From positions 124,001 through 188,000 of the forward strand of contig JADKDE010000001.1 in assembly GCA_016718505.1 (NCBI GenBank): a DNA stretch of 64,000 nucleotides. Reading direction: 5' to 3'. Of this stretch, positions 1 to 10,279 are shown one piece after another (within the stretch, counting starts at the first letter, position 1; each line of letters starts with the position of its first letter). A model generated the notes under the pieces. That model was not told where the DNA came from. It was given only the letters and a program-made list of their open reading frames with translations, and made no database searches. Origin of the DNA: Saprospiraceae bacterium (GTDB lineage Bacteria; Bacteroidota; Bacteroidia; Chitinophagales; Saprospiraceae). Made by a program: the position numbers and the translations under genes.

Positions 1-60
1 TTTCATAACCCTCATGGGTTAAATAATTATACTTTGACATAATATTTAAATTAAATACAA

Positions 61-88
61 AGACGTTTCTATTTGCACAGAAACGTCT
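61..88 (-). terminator. Hairpin terminator of the TBDR-PorV operon
   Basis: A 10-bp perfect stem (AGACGTTTCT / AGAAACGTCT) closes an 8-nt loop about 20 nt beyond the stop of the last gene of the minus-strand operon. Read on the minus strand it is followed by TTTGTATTTAATTT, a loose T-rich tail rather than a run of pure T. The position and perfect stem suggest transcription termination; the weak U-tract is the main doubt. Confidence 0.5.
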
Positions 89-108
89 CTATATGATTTT
101 AAAGAAAA

Positions 109-1161
109 TTAAATAGAAATTCTCAAACCAAAATTGTGGGTTCCCCCTAAAATTCGAGTTTGTCTATAAGAATAATCTACCCCTAATCTTGTATCGCTTT
201 CCTTTGAAATGGGTATGTCGAAAGTTACACCCCCAGACAAACCTGTTTCTATGTTAGAGGAACCTGCATCTGATTTAATATCAAACTTATAAGCCCCTCT
301 TATCAAAAATATTTCTCTGTATCCAAATTCAATCCCTAAGCCCAATTCATCTCTTGAAAATGAATTGGCTGTAAAACTTGATAATGCGGTAATTCTTGAC
401 TTAGCACCAATCAAAAAATCATAAGATAATCCCATATTTAAGAGAGATGGCAACTCAAAAGAAGCTGATTGCTGATCATATGTTAACAAATAAGAAATTG
501 TACCACTGTTAGGATTATCCAATTCTTTGGAAAGCCCTTCTCCGCCAAACCGCATTCTAGATCCAACATTTCTGATGGCAATACCTAGTTTTAACTGGTC
601 CTTTTCACCAGAAACATATTGTACACCTGCGTCAAAACAAATACCAGTAGCTGATAAATCTGAGGTGGATTCATTTACACTGCGAACCACCAAACCCACA
701 CTTACCTTATTTTCAAAGGCATGAGCATAAGAAAGTGCTAAATTGAAAAATGAAGGTGAAAAAGTAGCACCTGTACCTGCAGGCTGATCCGTGGTAGTAA
801 CTTTCATTTTACCAAAACTGACGGCCACAAGACTCAAGCCAAAAGCTCCACTTTTACCAACTTTCTGTGCCAAACCGATCGAATTCAATTTTATGTCTGA
901 CCCTACAAGGTATTGGGTATTACCCACAGAAACCTCCGTTCTACTTCCTCTTGCCAAACCTGCTGGATTCAACATCATAGCCTCAACTCCTTTCACCATA
1001 GCAGTATTTAAACTTCCGATTCCAGAAGTTCTTGCCCAAGGATTTATGAGTAATTCGTGTGCTCCTGCCTCTCCTTGTCGATCTGGATTTCCAGCTACTA
1101 AAGAAGTACATGTTAAAATCGTCAAACCAATAGCACCAAATATTCTATTCATCTTCTTCAT
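109..1161 (-). CDS. PorV/PorQ-family outer membrane protein
   Basis: This 350-residue protein begins with a signal peptide (MKKMNRIFGAIGLTILTCTS). It then shows the PorV/PorQ hallmark region INPWARTSGIGSLNTA...MMLNPAGLA, in which a small, glycine-rich N-terminal segment precedes an alternating beta-strand barrel of the FadL-like class. PorV in the T9SS binds cargo C-terminal signals at the outer membrane; the wider family includes paralogues dedicated to individual operons. This one lies 9 nt downstream of a large T9SS cargo-like gene and behind a TonB receptor, so a helper role for that cargo is a reasonable inference. It is unlikely to be the housekeeping PorV, since no other por genes are nearby. 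Confidence 0.75.
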   Translation of the reverse strand: MKKMNRIFGAIGLTILTCTSLVAGNPDRQGEAGAHELLINPWARTSGIGSLNTAMVKGVEAMMLNPAGLARGSRTEVSVGNTQYLVGSDIKLNSIGLAQKVGKSGAFGLSLVAVSFGKMKVTTTDQPAGTGATFSPSFFNLALSYAHAFENKVSVGLVVRSVNESTSDLSATGICFDAGVQYVSGEKDQLKLGIAIRNVGSRMRFGGEGLSKELDNPNSGTISYLLTYDQQSASFELPSLLNMGLSYDFLIGAKSRITALSSFTANSFSRDELGLGIEFGYREIFLIRGAYKFDIKSDAGSSNIETGLSGGVTFDIPISKESDTRLGVDYSYRQTRILGGTHNFGLRISI

Positions 1162-1170
1162 TTTTATATT

Positions 1171-4100
1171 TTATAATCCCTTAGGATCAAATTGTCTATT
1201 AACGCCAAACCATTTGATTACTCTTTCTCCATATTCTTCCGAATAAACATGGATCAAGTAAACACCACTCGCAATTGGAATATTCTTTGAATTTTTCATG
1301 TCCCATTCCAAATCTGGAGCAATCTGTTTGTACTCCACTGCTGCATTGTTTATTCCCTTCAACATCGGGGTTTCATCTCTATTGTATTCTTTAATGAATT
1401 TTCCATCAAGAGTATAAATTCGCACCTTACACTTGGCTGGAAGGTTAGTAATTTTAACAATATTGGTAAATTTCGAAGTCTCATAAGCATCATAACCATA
1501 ATATGGATTTGGAACAACGTTAATTGCATCCAATGCGGCGTCATATCCTGCTGCATCAAGCGCAGTTGCTTTGACTCCCTTGGTACTAAATTCATAAGCA
1601 GGCAGTCCGTTGTTTGAATTTGTTCCTACTGCCACACCAAATGGATTATAAACACGGCATTTAACTATCAAGTCATTTGGAATCAAACCATCAGAATAGC
1701 TTAATAACTGTGCATTAGGCTTTAACATAGGGAATCCTGCCCAAGTTATTTGAGCCACACCCTGTGCTCTGATACTTGTCAATCTAGATTTAAAATTATT
1801 AGATAAAGTCTGACAGCCATCATACTTAGTTTTAGCGACAAATATCATGTGTTGTCCCCCCATAATCAAGTTATTGGTACCAAATGGACGACCTGCCAAA
1901 TTTAAAAATACTTCACTTGTTGGATTCCACATCATATCAGCTCCTGTTGGATTTCTACTTACAGCTGATAATTCAGGATCAGCTCCAAAAACAGAATTTT
2001 CTCCATAAAAAATATTCAATCTCTCACCTGTTTCAACATCTATTGCATAACCAGGGAACCAGCCAAATCCAAGTGAGTTTGGATTACCAGCACTTGGAAC
2101 AGTTTCAGGTTTTCCATTTGCATCTACCGTTTTAAGGATAGAAGGATCTGTACGCATCTTCAAATCAACAGTAGTCCTATCTTTTGGAACAGCTGTATTA
2201 CCCGTAGTAAAGGTATTGTATGAGTTTGCCATTTCAACAACAATACATCTACTCCATTTACTAGTATCTTTTGTGAATACAATATCAACATTTTGAAGGT
2301 CAGCAAACTTCATATTTTTCTCAGCCAACTCTTTGTCACTTTTTAAAAAGATAGGTCCCACAAAAGGCTTATCTCTGTCATAGTTGAAATCTGTCATATA
2401 CATCGGAACAAAGTAAGCATTCTCGCCTGAAGTAAAATTATTCTTTGGATCTCGTGTTGCATACACTTCATAGATAGCCCCATCTGACATCCTTGATTTT
2501 ACATAATTGAAAAAATTGCCCGGAACTAAATTCCCATCTCCTGTAGACACCGCCTTATCATCGTTAATACCAAGGAACCAATCTATCCCTGTAGTCCTAT
2601 AACTAGACCGGACATCAATGAAACCATTACCTGATGCCCTCAAGGTTGAGTCACCAGCCTCCAAGCTTTGCCCTAGGCTAATAGATAATCCAAATTTCGC
2701 CAGTAATTGTTCATTTAATCGGGAAATATTTCTTTCAGAAGCGATAACCTGATTTGTGTTCTTTTCTCGTATAGTCCATCTGCTTTCATTATTCACTACA
2801 TTCTGCGAATTCACAGGTTCAAATTTCAACTCAAAATCTCCATCAATAACATCCAAGGGATTAAACACTTTTACTGTAATTGGTGCCTTGCCTACTTGAT
2901 AAGAAATTTTACCATCAAAATCTTGCCTCATAATCTTGTCATGCATTCCATCTATCAACTCCAAATCACGATCGCTTGCTCCTCTTCCATCTACCCTAGT
3001 AATCTGTGGCTCCAATCCATACTGCGCATTAAGTTTTCTATCAGTAATAGGTCTTGGTGTCCCAATGCTAATACTAATATTACGACGACCCTCAATATAA
3101 GTTTTTTTCTGGCCCACATCTTCCTTATAATCATATGGTTGATAATTATTATAACCATAAGCAACAACTACAAAATAATATTTTTTATGGTTCACTAACT
3201 TTTTATATGTCTTTGCGAATTGGTCCTCCAAAATTCTAAAACTGTGTTGAATACCTTTATTCACACCTTCCGCCTTTAACTGAGGCTTAAATATTAATTG
3301 GTTGGGTGAACCATCAGGAACTTCTGCTGGTACCCAATCAAAAACTTTTGTTACATTGTTCTTGACATCAACTATTTGCACCAATCTAGCTTTCGTTATG
3401 TCTGCTAATTCATCACTTGATACACCCACAGAGGGTCCTGCTAATTGATATAATTTATACCCTTCAAATAAGTAAAGTGAATCGCTAGCGCCTGGATTTG
3501 GAATAATCCCTTCAGAGTATTCTTCCCTTGCATTGTTATGAATATTTGCATCCGTTGGATTCGAAAGATTAATAATCAACTCTTCATCCAATTCAACAAT
3601 ACACATATTGGGTGCATCGGGGCCATCTGGGATATTAAAACAGGCATCGAATAAAGACTGTGCGATATCATCAGCTTGCAAAAAGCTACTAATATTTGGA
3701 CAAGGATATACAATATCTGGCACCCAAACCGTTCCCACGATTAGTTCATTTTTTGCCCCTGGGTCCAATCTCATTGGCCCTGTAGCTTGTACTGTACGAT
3801 AATCTCCTTGAGGAAGTGCTTCCGAACACATAGACCAGCCATTTGGATCATTAGGTGCACCTGGAAAAACATATTTTGTGGGAGTACCGGTAGGGTTATA
3901 ACCATTCCCACCCACTGTTACAGGAGTACCGTCTCTCCATCTCGCCGATAAGTAATAATAAAACTCAATAGGCCTACCTCTTGATGGATCCGTCATTGCT
4001 GTATTCACTCCTGGATCACCACCATTGACCATATACGTAAAAGAACTCATCCCTAATTCAACCAAAGGTTCACCCACCTGGGTAGTGTCTGGTCCAAAGG

Positions 4101-5244
4101 GACCTCTAAAATAATCTACTCCCAATATAGGTATATCATTACAATAGGTTCCCGATCCACCACTACAAGTACAGCCAGAAGTACCATCCGTTGCATCTGA
4201 ATTGTAAATATACATCAAATTTCTTGGTTTAGGTCCAAATTGAGTAAACACATGAGTTGTATCGCAACCGATATAATCATCAGTATAACAACCCAAATCA
4301 GGATCAACCCATTTAGCGAAATAACACCTTTGAATTCTGTCCGTGGCTTTATTGATCAATTTATAACGTAAAAATGTCATATTATTAATTGCATCACTGG
4401 CCTCCCAAGCAAAGGCTTGTACTTGAACCTCCATTTGGATTTGTTGACCCCCTGATGCTCTATGAATATCTCCAGCATCGTTATAAATCCAAAATATCAT
4501 TTGATCACCGTAATAAACTGGTGGACAGCTTCGGATTTCGATGATTGGGTAATCCCCATTACAAGGATTGTAAATACCATCATCATCAGTATCATGGAAT
4601 CCTGCCAGCTTAGAACTTGTACTTGGAAGGGCAAACCCATACTTTTGAATAAAAAACTCATTTCCAAAGGATGGCCAATATTTGATATCTTCAGGGACAT
4701 CATCACATGTATATGGCTCTCCACCTGGCATGATAGAAGCTTGATAGCGTGCTATATGTTGTCTAATATTATCGCCACTTACTACGAAAAAACGATCCCA
4801 CAATTCACAGACTTCAGCACTTGTTCTACCGTCTTCATCTAATGGACCAGCATACCAATCAGTATATGGTCCATCTCGATATGTCATACCAGCCAACTTC
4901 AAATTTCCAGCTGGATCATAGCCCCCTACCCAAACGGAACCTGCATAAATAGCACCAACAGCCGGAATTCCTGAAGCAGGATCCACTTTTGGTACTATAA
5001 ATCTACCCTCTTTACTTGTTGGATCCCACCATACATCTCCTCCAACGTTCAAGCGAACTCTACAATTATTAATATCCATATCTATTTGGGCAACTGGAGC
5101 TTGACAAGGATTAGCACGTTTTTCCAATGCAGAAGTTGTACCACTTTGTGATTTTTGCTTTTTCAGCGCTTCTGGTGAAATATAAGCAAAGCCATCTTTT
5201 ACAAAAGATATGGCTAATATGACTAATAAAATATATTTTTTCAT
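1171..5244 (-). CDS. Large secreted protein with T9SS-type C-terminal domain
   Basis: A 1357-residue protein with a signal peptide (residues 1-20, ending near FAYIS). The first third carries blocks such as GSVWVGGYDPAGNLKLAG and a C..WD..F pattern that recur in long secreted Bacteroidota proteins, and it is rich in aromatic and glycine residues. The last 90 residues form a sorting-domain-like beta sandwich (VVPNPYYGYDAYE..., KVRIYTLDGKFIKEY, IASGVYLIHVYSE), the usual T9SS type A pattern. However, about 15 residues follow the last strand, longer than normal. No catalytic motif is recognised. It sits between a TonB receptor (13 nt upstream) and a PorV-like gene, and the three are probably one transcript. 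It may be an exported surface protein working with the receptor; the substrate is unknown. Confidence 0.7.
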   Translation of the reverse strand: MKKYILLVILAISFVKDGFAYISPEALKKQKSQSGTTSALEKRANPCQAPVAQIDMDINNCRVRLNVGGDVWWDPTSKEGRFIVPKVDPASGIPAVGAIYAGSVWVGGYDPAGNLKLAGMTYRDGPYTDWYAGPLDEDGRTSAEVCELWDRFFVVSGDNIRQHIARYQASIMPGGEPYTCDDVPEDIKYWPSFGNEFFIQKYGFALPSTSSKLAGFHDTDDDGIYNPCNGDYPIIEIRSCPPVYYGDQMIFWIYNDAGDIHRASGGQQIQMEVQVQAFAWEASDAINNMTFLRYKLINKATDRIQRCYFAKWVDPDLGCYTDDYIGCDTTHVFTQFGPKPRNLMYIYNSDATDGTSGCTCSGGSGTYCNDIPILGVDYFRGPFGPDTTQVGEPLVELGMSSFTYMVNGGDPGVNTAMTDPSRGRPIEFYYYLSARWRDGTPVTVGGNGYNPTGTPTKYVFPGAPNDPNGWSMCSEALPQGDYRTVQATGPMRLDPGAKNELIVGTVWVPDIVYPCPNISSFLQADDIAQSLFDACFNIPDGPDAPNMCIVELDEELIINLSNPTDANIHNNAREEYSEGIIPNPGASDSLYLFEGYKLYQLAGPSVGVSSDELADITKARLVQIVDVKNNVTKVFDWVPAEVPDGSPNQLIFKPQLKAEGVNKGIQHSFRILEDQFAKTYKKLVNHKKYYFVVVAYGYNNYQPYDYKEDVGQKKTYIEGRRNISISIGTPRPITDRKLNAQYGLEPQITRVDGRGASDRDLELIDGMHDKIMRQDFDGKISYQVGKAPITVKVFNPLDVIDGDFELKFEPVNSQNVVNNESRWTIREKNTNQVIASERNISRLNEQLLAKFGLSISLGQSLEAGDSTLRASGNGFIDVRSSYRTTGIDWFLGINDDKAVSTGDGNLVPGNFFNYVKSRMSDGAIYEVYATRDPKNNFTSGENAYFVPMYMTDFNYDRDKPFVGPIFLKSDKELAEKNMKFADLQNVDIVFTKDTSKWSRCIVVEMANSYNTFTTGNTAVPKDRTTVDLKMRTDPSILKTVDANGKPETVPSAGNPNSLGFGWFPGYAIDVETGERLNIFYGENSVFGADPELSAVSRNPTGADMMWNPTSEVFLNLAGRPFGTNNLIMGGQHMIFVAKTKYDGCQTLSNNFKSRLTSIRAQGVAQITWAGFPMLKPNAQLLSYSDGLIPNDLIVKCRVYNPFGVAVGTNSNNGLPAYEFSTKGVKATALDAAGYDAALDAINVVPNPYYGYDAYETSKFTNIVKITNLPAKCKVRIYTLDGKFIKEYNRDETPMLKGINNAAVEYKQIAPDLEWDMKNSKNIPIASGVYLIHVYSEEYGERVIKWFGVNRQFDPKGL

Positions 5245-5257
5245 AATTGAAAGTATT

Positions 5258-8200
5258 TTAAAATTCTAAGGTAAGACCCAAAAATATTCTACGTGGTAAA
5301 CTATAAAACGAAGGATTTAACAAACTCCATTGATACGAAGCTAAGAAGGCATTTAAATCCCTACCAGCTTGTTGTAAAGTACCTGTACTCAATACACTTT
5401 GCAATGAACCTTGTCCTTCAGGAGCATTTAAAAATCCGTCGTCATCAGGAGATCCTGTATAGCGATAAACTCCTCTAACATTTCGCGTGTCAAATAAATT
5501 ATTAACCCTTAAGGACACCACTAAATTTAATGGTTTTGTATTCTCTCCACCCGCTGCAATCATTTTTTTGTTCAAAAGAATATTTCTTTCAATTCTCATA
5601 TCAACAGTAAAATTCCATGGTAATCTTGATCCATTTATTATCCCTTTAAAGCCCGTGCCTCCAAATTGGGTCGGTCTCAGAGCGGCTGAATAAGGCCTAC
5701 CGCTGATTGCTTGTGCTTGAATATTAATATTGGTATTCTTCAATAAATCCAAACCAAATAATTTTGGTCCTCGATAATCATCACCACTGTAACCATAATC
5801 AAGTATCAATTTCACTGCGTGTCGCTCATCTCTAGAAAGAGGGAATAAAGACCTAATGTTTCCACGTGAAGTCAAACCCCTCGCACTATTGGCATCAGAG
5901 CCCGTTCCATCCGCAAATTGCAAAGTATAGTTGGCAGTTACTGCTACATTTTCAGTTTTCCTTAAGTCAAATGCAGCAGAAAATCCTTTAACCGTACCAA
6001 AATCGATATTGCCATATGTGGTATATCTAGAAATGGGTGCTGTATATAGGAGTACTCTTTCCTGAATCATATCGCGCATTTCCTTATAAAACGCAGATAC
6101 TTTTAAAGCTGAGCTATTAGTTAGCTTTTGTTGAAAACCAACTTCATAGTCGATGGTTTTCTCAGATCGCAAATTTGCGTTATTACGAACATCATCGGAA
6201 CCGGTTGTTTCAAAATAATAATAATCCATTGGACTTACATAACTGTTGTCAGGGGGTCTTTGAGCCAGTACGTCATAGTGTGCGAAGAAATTGGCGTCAT
6301 CAGCGATTGGAAATGAAACCGCAATTCTCGGCATCCAATTCAATTGTGGTGTATAATCTTCAAATACACGATCAGGATCAAATTTATTACTTCTGATGGA
6401 TCTATCTTCGGTCTTCGCCACCACATATTTTGGATAAATAACTTGGTTTCCAAAAATTAAATTTCCATCATTTGCCGTTGAGCCTGCTGCATTATACCAT
6501 TGATCACCCAATCTGAAAGCCTTTACAGTATTAGAGTTTTCTCCGTTGACATAAACTTTTGCGTCATCTGGTAATGAACTTGGCTTTGTTGTACCTTGTG
6601 CAGCAAAGAAATCCTTAGCTGTTGTAATTTCGTAAAGAGAATATGGGTCTTTCATGACTTTGGTGTTGGCATCAAATCTATCGACCCTTAAGCCGAACCT
6701 AAAGATGATATCTTTAAATTGAAATTTGTCTTGTATATAAGCAGCTTGATAAATTGGGGTATTAGGCGCCACCAAAAATGTTTTTGAACCAGTAGGAGTG
6801 GTGTCCCTGAAAAAACTATTAAAATCCGTACCAGTCTTTACTTTTTTACCCAAATAATCATAACCATAAAATCCGATGACTTGTGCTTGAGCCAATTCTT
6901 CAGCTGCAAACATATCCAATGATAGTTGTGAAGGATTTAACCCATCTACGTTAACAAACTGATCTAAACCAATACCAAGCCTACTTCTAATTTTTCTATA
7001 AAAATCTCTACCAGGCTGATTTACGATTAATTTATCAAATATTGGAATTCTATAATCATTTCCATTAATAGTAATTAATGTATCTCCTACAACTCTATTG
7101 GTATCAACACCATTAAAATGTGCATTGGCAGCTAAACCCGCCTGTTGCCAAAGACTAAATGGTGCAACTACATAGCTCCTTCCTTGTCTTTGCTCATAAA
7201 CAAACCCAAACTCAATGGAATGTTTGGTTTTATCGGAACCACTAGGAAATAAATCAAAGGTAGATTTTCCATTGAAGGTAAGAATATTTTCCTCTGATTT
7301 GCTAAATCTATTATAAACTTGGCCCACATTGCTATGAATATTCCAAACGGAACTTCTTGTTGAAGCCAAGATCGAATTTACAGCCAAGTATTGATTATCT
7401 AGTAATAATTGCTCTGCGGTCAATAAATTATTATAATTGGCTAAAGTTGGATTAATAGTACCTGGTGTATAAGGTGCTCTTAGGCTTTTTGTAAAACCTA
7501 TGTGACCTAATCCATCCTGAGCTTGTGAATTATCAGATTCACCCAAAGCTGGTATCCACTGGTAATCAAACTTACCCACATATCCATAATCGAAAAGTCT
7601 GTCTTCATGCCTTAAATCTTGTCTCCTGTTTGAATTACGCTCATAAGTCGCTTGCAAGATATAAGTAGCATTTCTTATTGAGGATGATTTTCTAGTAGTA
7701 TCTTTTGAGTTTTCAGCCCCAATACGATGTCTAAATCTAAAATTTACACGCCAATCTCTATTTCTGTCGATAGGATTGTTCGGGTGATTGAACAAGTCCC
7801 ACTGTGCACCACTCAAACCATTTGAAGATGAGCTACCAGGTAAAAATTGATTATCACCCGCTGACCATGCACCTGTCAGTGCCAAGTCAATCTCTCTATT
7901 TACTCTAGCATCCAATCTTCCTGTATATACTTGATAGGTACTTTTTTGATTGCTTCTAGCTTTTTTCAACTTTACATCATCCGCATGTAAGAATTCAGCA
8001 GTGGTAAATCCTGTGCCATTGAACAATGTAAGGGGTTTTGCTTCTAATTCTTTGATTTTACTCTCATCTAATTCATAAATTCCTATTCCAGAAGGATTGT
8101 CTTCTTCTTGGATATTATATTGACCAGAAAGTCTATAACCTAAAATCGTTTCTTTCTTGCTATTTTTCAAAAGCGGTCCATTAATACTCGCTCTGATATC

Positions 8201-8941
8201 TGAATATCCAAAAGCATCTAGTCCTTTTGAAGTTTCTAACTCGACTAAACCGCCGAATTTGCTGGCTGGGCCTTTAGTGGTAGAGGATATTACCCCACCC
8301 GTTACGTCACCATAACTCGCTTCTAGTCCTCCAGTGATTACTTGCATTTGTTCGATATCGGATGTGGAAACCATATTTTTTGAAACACGCACACCATCTA
8401 CATAATAATTGGTAGCGTTGTCACGAGATCCTCTAATAGCAGCTTTTTCTCCGTCGATGGATGAAATACCCGCTGTAGTTGCTGCAAGACCTTCGATAGA
8501 ACGAAGTGGAAGGTTCATTATTTGTTCTGATGTCAATGTTTGGCCAGGACTGGTTTGGTCCATTTCAATCAATGGGACTTTATAAACGATTACTTCAACT
8601 GCCCCTAGCTTTACTCCACCTTCATCTTCAAGCTCTACATCGAGCTTAACGGTCTTACCAATGTTGATTTGAATCTTATTAATTCTCTTTGTTTGAAACC
8701 CGATGTAGGAAACTTCTAAATCATAAAAACCTGGATCAATTGGAGAAAAATCAAAACGACCATTATCATCTGTCAACGCATCTTGATATACGTTGTTATT
8801 TTTGTATAAAACTACTGTTCCATACTGAATAACTTCACCTTTACCTGCAACTTTGACGAATCCACTCAAAGATGCACTGGATTGCGCCCAAACAAAGACA
8901 CTTAAACAAACACCAAATAAGGTTAATAGCACTTTTTTCAT
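5258..8941 (-). CDS. TonB-dependent receptor with carboxypeptidase-like N-terminal domain
   Basis: The 1227-residue product has a signal peptide (residues 1-19) and a CarboxypepD_reg-like beta sandwich at about 22-115 (SGFVKVAG...YDLEVSYIGFQTKRI). A plug domain follows at about 130-230, with typical motifs (LRSIEGLAATTAGIS, RGSRDNATNYYVDGVRV), and then a 22-strand-type barrel ends in the C-terminal phenylalanine (FLGLTLEF). This is the SusC-like branch of outer-membrane active transporters energised by TonB. No SusD homologue follows. Instead a T9SS cargo-like protein and a PorV-like protein are downstream with very short gaps, a gene trio that argues against simple glycan import. The substrate cannot be told from sequence. 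Confidence 0.85.
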   Translation of the reverse strand: MKKVLLTLFGVCLSVFVWAQSSASLSGFVKVAGKGEVIQYGTVVLYKNNNVYQDALTDDNGRFDFSPIDPGFYDLEVSYIGFQTKRINKIQINIGKTVKLDVELEDEGGVKLGAVEVIVYKVPLIEMDQTSPGQTLTSEQIMNLPLRSIEGLAATTAGISSIDGEKAAIRGSRDNATNYYVDGVRVSKNMVSTSDIEQMQVITGGLEASYGDVTGGVISSTTKGPASKFGGLVELETSKGLDAFGYSDIRASINGPLLKNSKKETILGYRLSGQYNIQEEDNPSGIGIYELDESKIKELEAKPLTLFNGTGFTTAEFLHADDVKLKKARSNQKSTYQVYTGRLDARVNREIDLALTGAWSAGDNQFLPGSSSSNGLSGAQWDLFNHPNNPIDRNRDWRVNFRFRHRIGAENSKDTTRKSSSIRNATYILQATYERNSNRRQDLRHEDRLFDYGYVGKFDYQWIPALGESDNSQAQDGLGHIGFTKSLRAPYTPGTINPTLANYNNLLTAEQLLLDNQYLAVNSILASTRSSVWNIHSNVGQVYNRFSKSEENILTFNGKSTFDLFPSGSDKTKHSIEFGFVYEQRQGRSYVVAPFSLWQQAGLAANAHFNGVDTNRVVGDTLITINGNDYRIPIFDKLIVNQPGRDFYRKIRSRLGIGLDQFVNVDGLNPSQLSLDMFAAEELAQAQVIGFYGYDYLGKKVKTGTDFNSFFRDTTPTGSKTFLVAPNTPIYQAAYIQDKFQFKDIIFRFGLRVDRFDANTKVMKDPYSLYEITTAKDFFAAQGTTKPSSLPDDAKVYVNGENSNTVKAFRLGDQWYNAAGSTANDGNLIFGNQVIYPKYVVAKTEDRSIRSNKFDPDRVFEDYTPQLNWMPRIAVSFPIADDANFFAHYDVLAQRPPDNSYVSPMDYYYFETTGSDDVRNNANLRSEKTIDYEVGFQQKLTNSSALKVSAFYKEMRDMIQERVLLYTAPISRYTTYGNIDFGTVKGFSAAFDLRKTENVAVTANYTLQFADGTGSDANSARGLTSRGNIRSLFPLSRDERHAVKLILDYGYSGDDYRGPKLFGLDLLKNTNINIQAQAISGRPYSAALRPTQFGGTGFKGIINGSRLPWNFTVDMRIERNILLNKKMIAAGGENTKPLNLVVSLRVNNLFDTRNVRGVYRYTGSPDDDGFLNAPEGQGSLQSVLSTGTLQQAGRDLNAFLASYQWSLLNPSFYSLPRRIFLGLTLEF

Positions 8942-9226
8942 ATGCTTAAATTTTATATTTTAAATGGTCGTGGGTTCCCCCAATAATACTTCACAAAACA
9001 ATCGCTTAGTTTTACAATTTCTACTGCTAAGTTTATTTGAAAGCCCTAAAAATCAATACTTTTCATGTTAGGACTGCAATATTATTAATATTTAATCATT
9101 TTAAGAAACTTTTAACATAAAAAAAAATATCTACTTTGTATTCAAGAACACGATTTTACCTCATTTTTATACAATGCTTCAAGATTCACCAATATTAAAT
9201 ATTTCATACAAATAAACTGCGATCTT

Positions 9227-10180
9227 TTATTCTGTTTCTAGGCGCCATTCGTCAAGTTTTTGCAATATAATTTTGCTTAAGTACTTCTTTGACTCATGTG
9301 TCCATCCCGCTATATGTGGCGTAAAAATTGTATTCGAATCTGAAAACAATCTTTCATAGCACTTTTTTTCATCTTCTGTATAGGTCAGTGGTTTTTCGTT
9401 TTCGAAAACATCCATTCCTATCCCACTTATCAATCTATTTTCTAGGGCATAAATAGCATCTCCAGCCCTCAACACTTGCCCTCTTGAAGTATTGATTACA
9501 ATTGGCGTTTTTTTACATTCACTCAAAAATAATTTGCTTGCATACCCGTAAGTTTCAGCTGTCAAGGGTAAATGAAAAGAAATAATATCGGCGAGATCCT
9601 GAATATCCCTCAAAGTGACCTCTTGCACATTATTTTGTGGATTATCGAATCCTTTCTTGTATTTGTCATGTACTAGAATCTTGCATTCAAAGCCTCGCAA
9701 TTTTTGGGCCAAAGCTCGACCCGTATGGCCATATCCAATGATCCCTACTGTTTTATGCCTTAGTTCAGTACCTCGATTGCCTTCTCGATTCCAGACCATT
9801 CGCCTAACTTCAGAATCAGCTTGCAAAATGTTGTTCAGTAAGCATAAAATCATACCCACAGCATGTTCTGCGACCGCATCGCAATTTCCCTCAGGAGAAG
9901 AGATTACTTTAATTCCTTTAGTTTCAGCATAGGGTATATCTACGATCTCCATGCCACTGCCAAGCCTAGCAATAAATCTAATATTCTTCGCCAAATCAAT
10001 AAATTCCTTATCGCAATTAATCTTACTATTGATGATCAATCCATCGTAATTTTTTATTATAGCTTTACATTCTTCATAATTTATATTGGGACTATAATCT
10101 ACCGTCCAGCCCCAGTTTTCAAACCCTGTGATCAAATCAGGGTGGACATCATCCGTTATAAGAATTCTCATTTTCAACAA
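9227..10180 (-). CDS. D-2-hydroxyacid dehydrogenase (SerA/phosphoglycerate dehydrogenase-like)
   Basis: A 317-residue NAD-dependent D-isomer-specific 2-hydroxyacid dehydrogenase. The Rossmann motif GIIGYGHTG is near residue 145. The catalytic set is present: Arg in NTSRGQ, Glu in DVFENE, and His in TPHIAGWT. The N-terminal substrate domain (MRILITDDVHPDL...NYDGLIINS) matches short phosphoglycerate dehydrogenases without an ACT domain. The enzyme may oxidise 3-phosphoglycerate for serine synthesis, but no serC or other serine gene is adjacent, so another 2-hydroxyacid remains possible. The Met three codons downstream (at 10171) is an equally good start. The gene diverges from the lipoprotein operon that starts at 10280. 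Confidence 0.8.
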   Translation of the reverse strand: MLKMRILITDDVHPDLITGFENWGWTVDYSPNINYEECKAIIKNYDGLIINSKINCDKEFIDLAKNIRFIARLGSGMEIVDIPYAETKGIKVISSPEGNCDAVAEHAVGMILCLLNNILQADSEVRRMVWNREGNRGTELRHKTVGIIGYGHTGRALAQKLRGFECKILVHDKYKKGFDNPQNNVQEVTLRDIQDLADIISFHLPLTAETYGYASKLFLSECKKTPIVINTSRGQVLRAGDAIYALENRLISGIGMDVFENEKPLTYTEDEKKCYERLFSDSNTIFTPHIAGWTHESKKYLSKIILQKLDEWRLETE

Positions 10181-10279
10181 TTTTTTTTTTTACTTGAACA
10201 ATATAAGCATGAATTCTTTTGTTGTGTTCATTTAATATTTAGGGGATTTTTTTCCATTTTTGCAAAAAAATATATTTTG

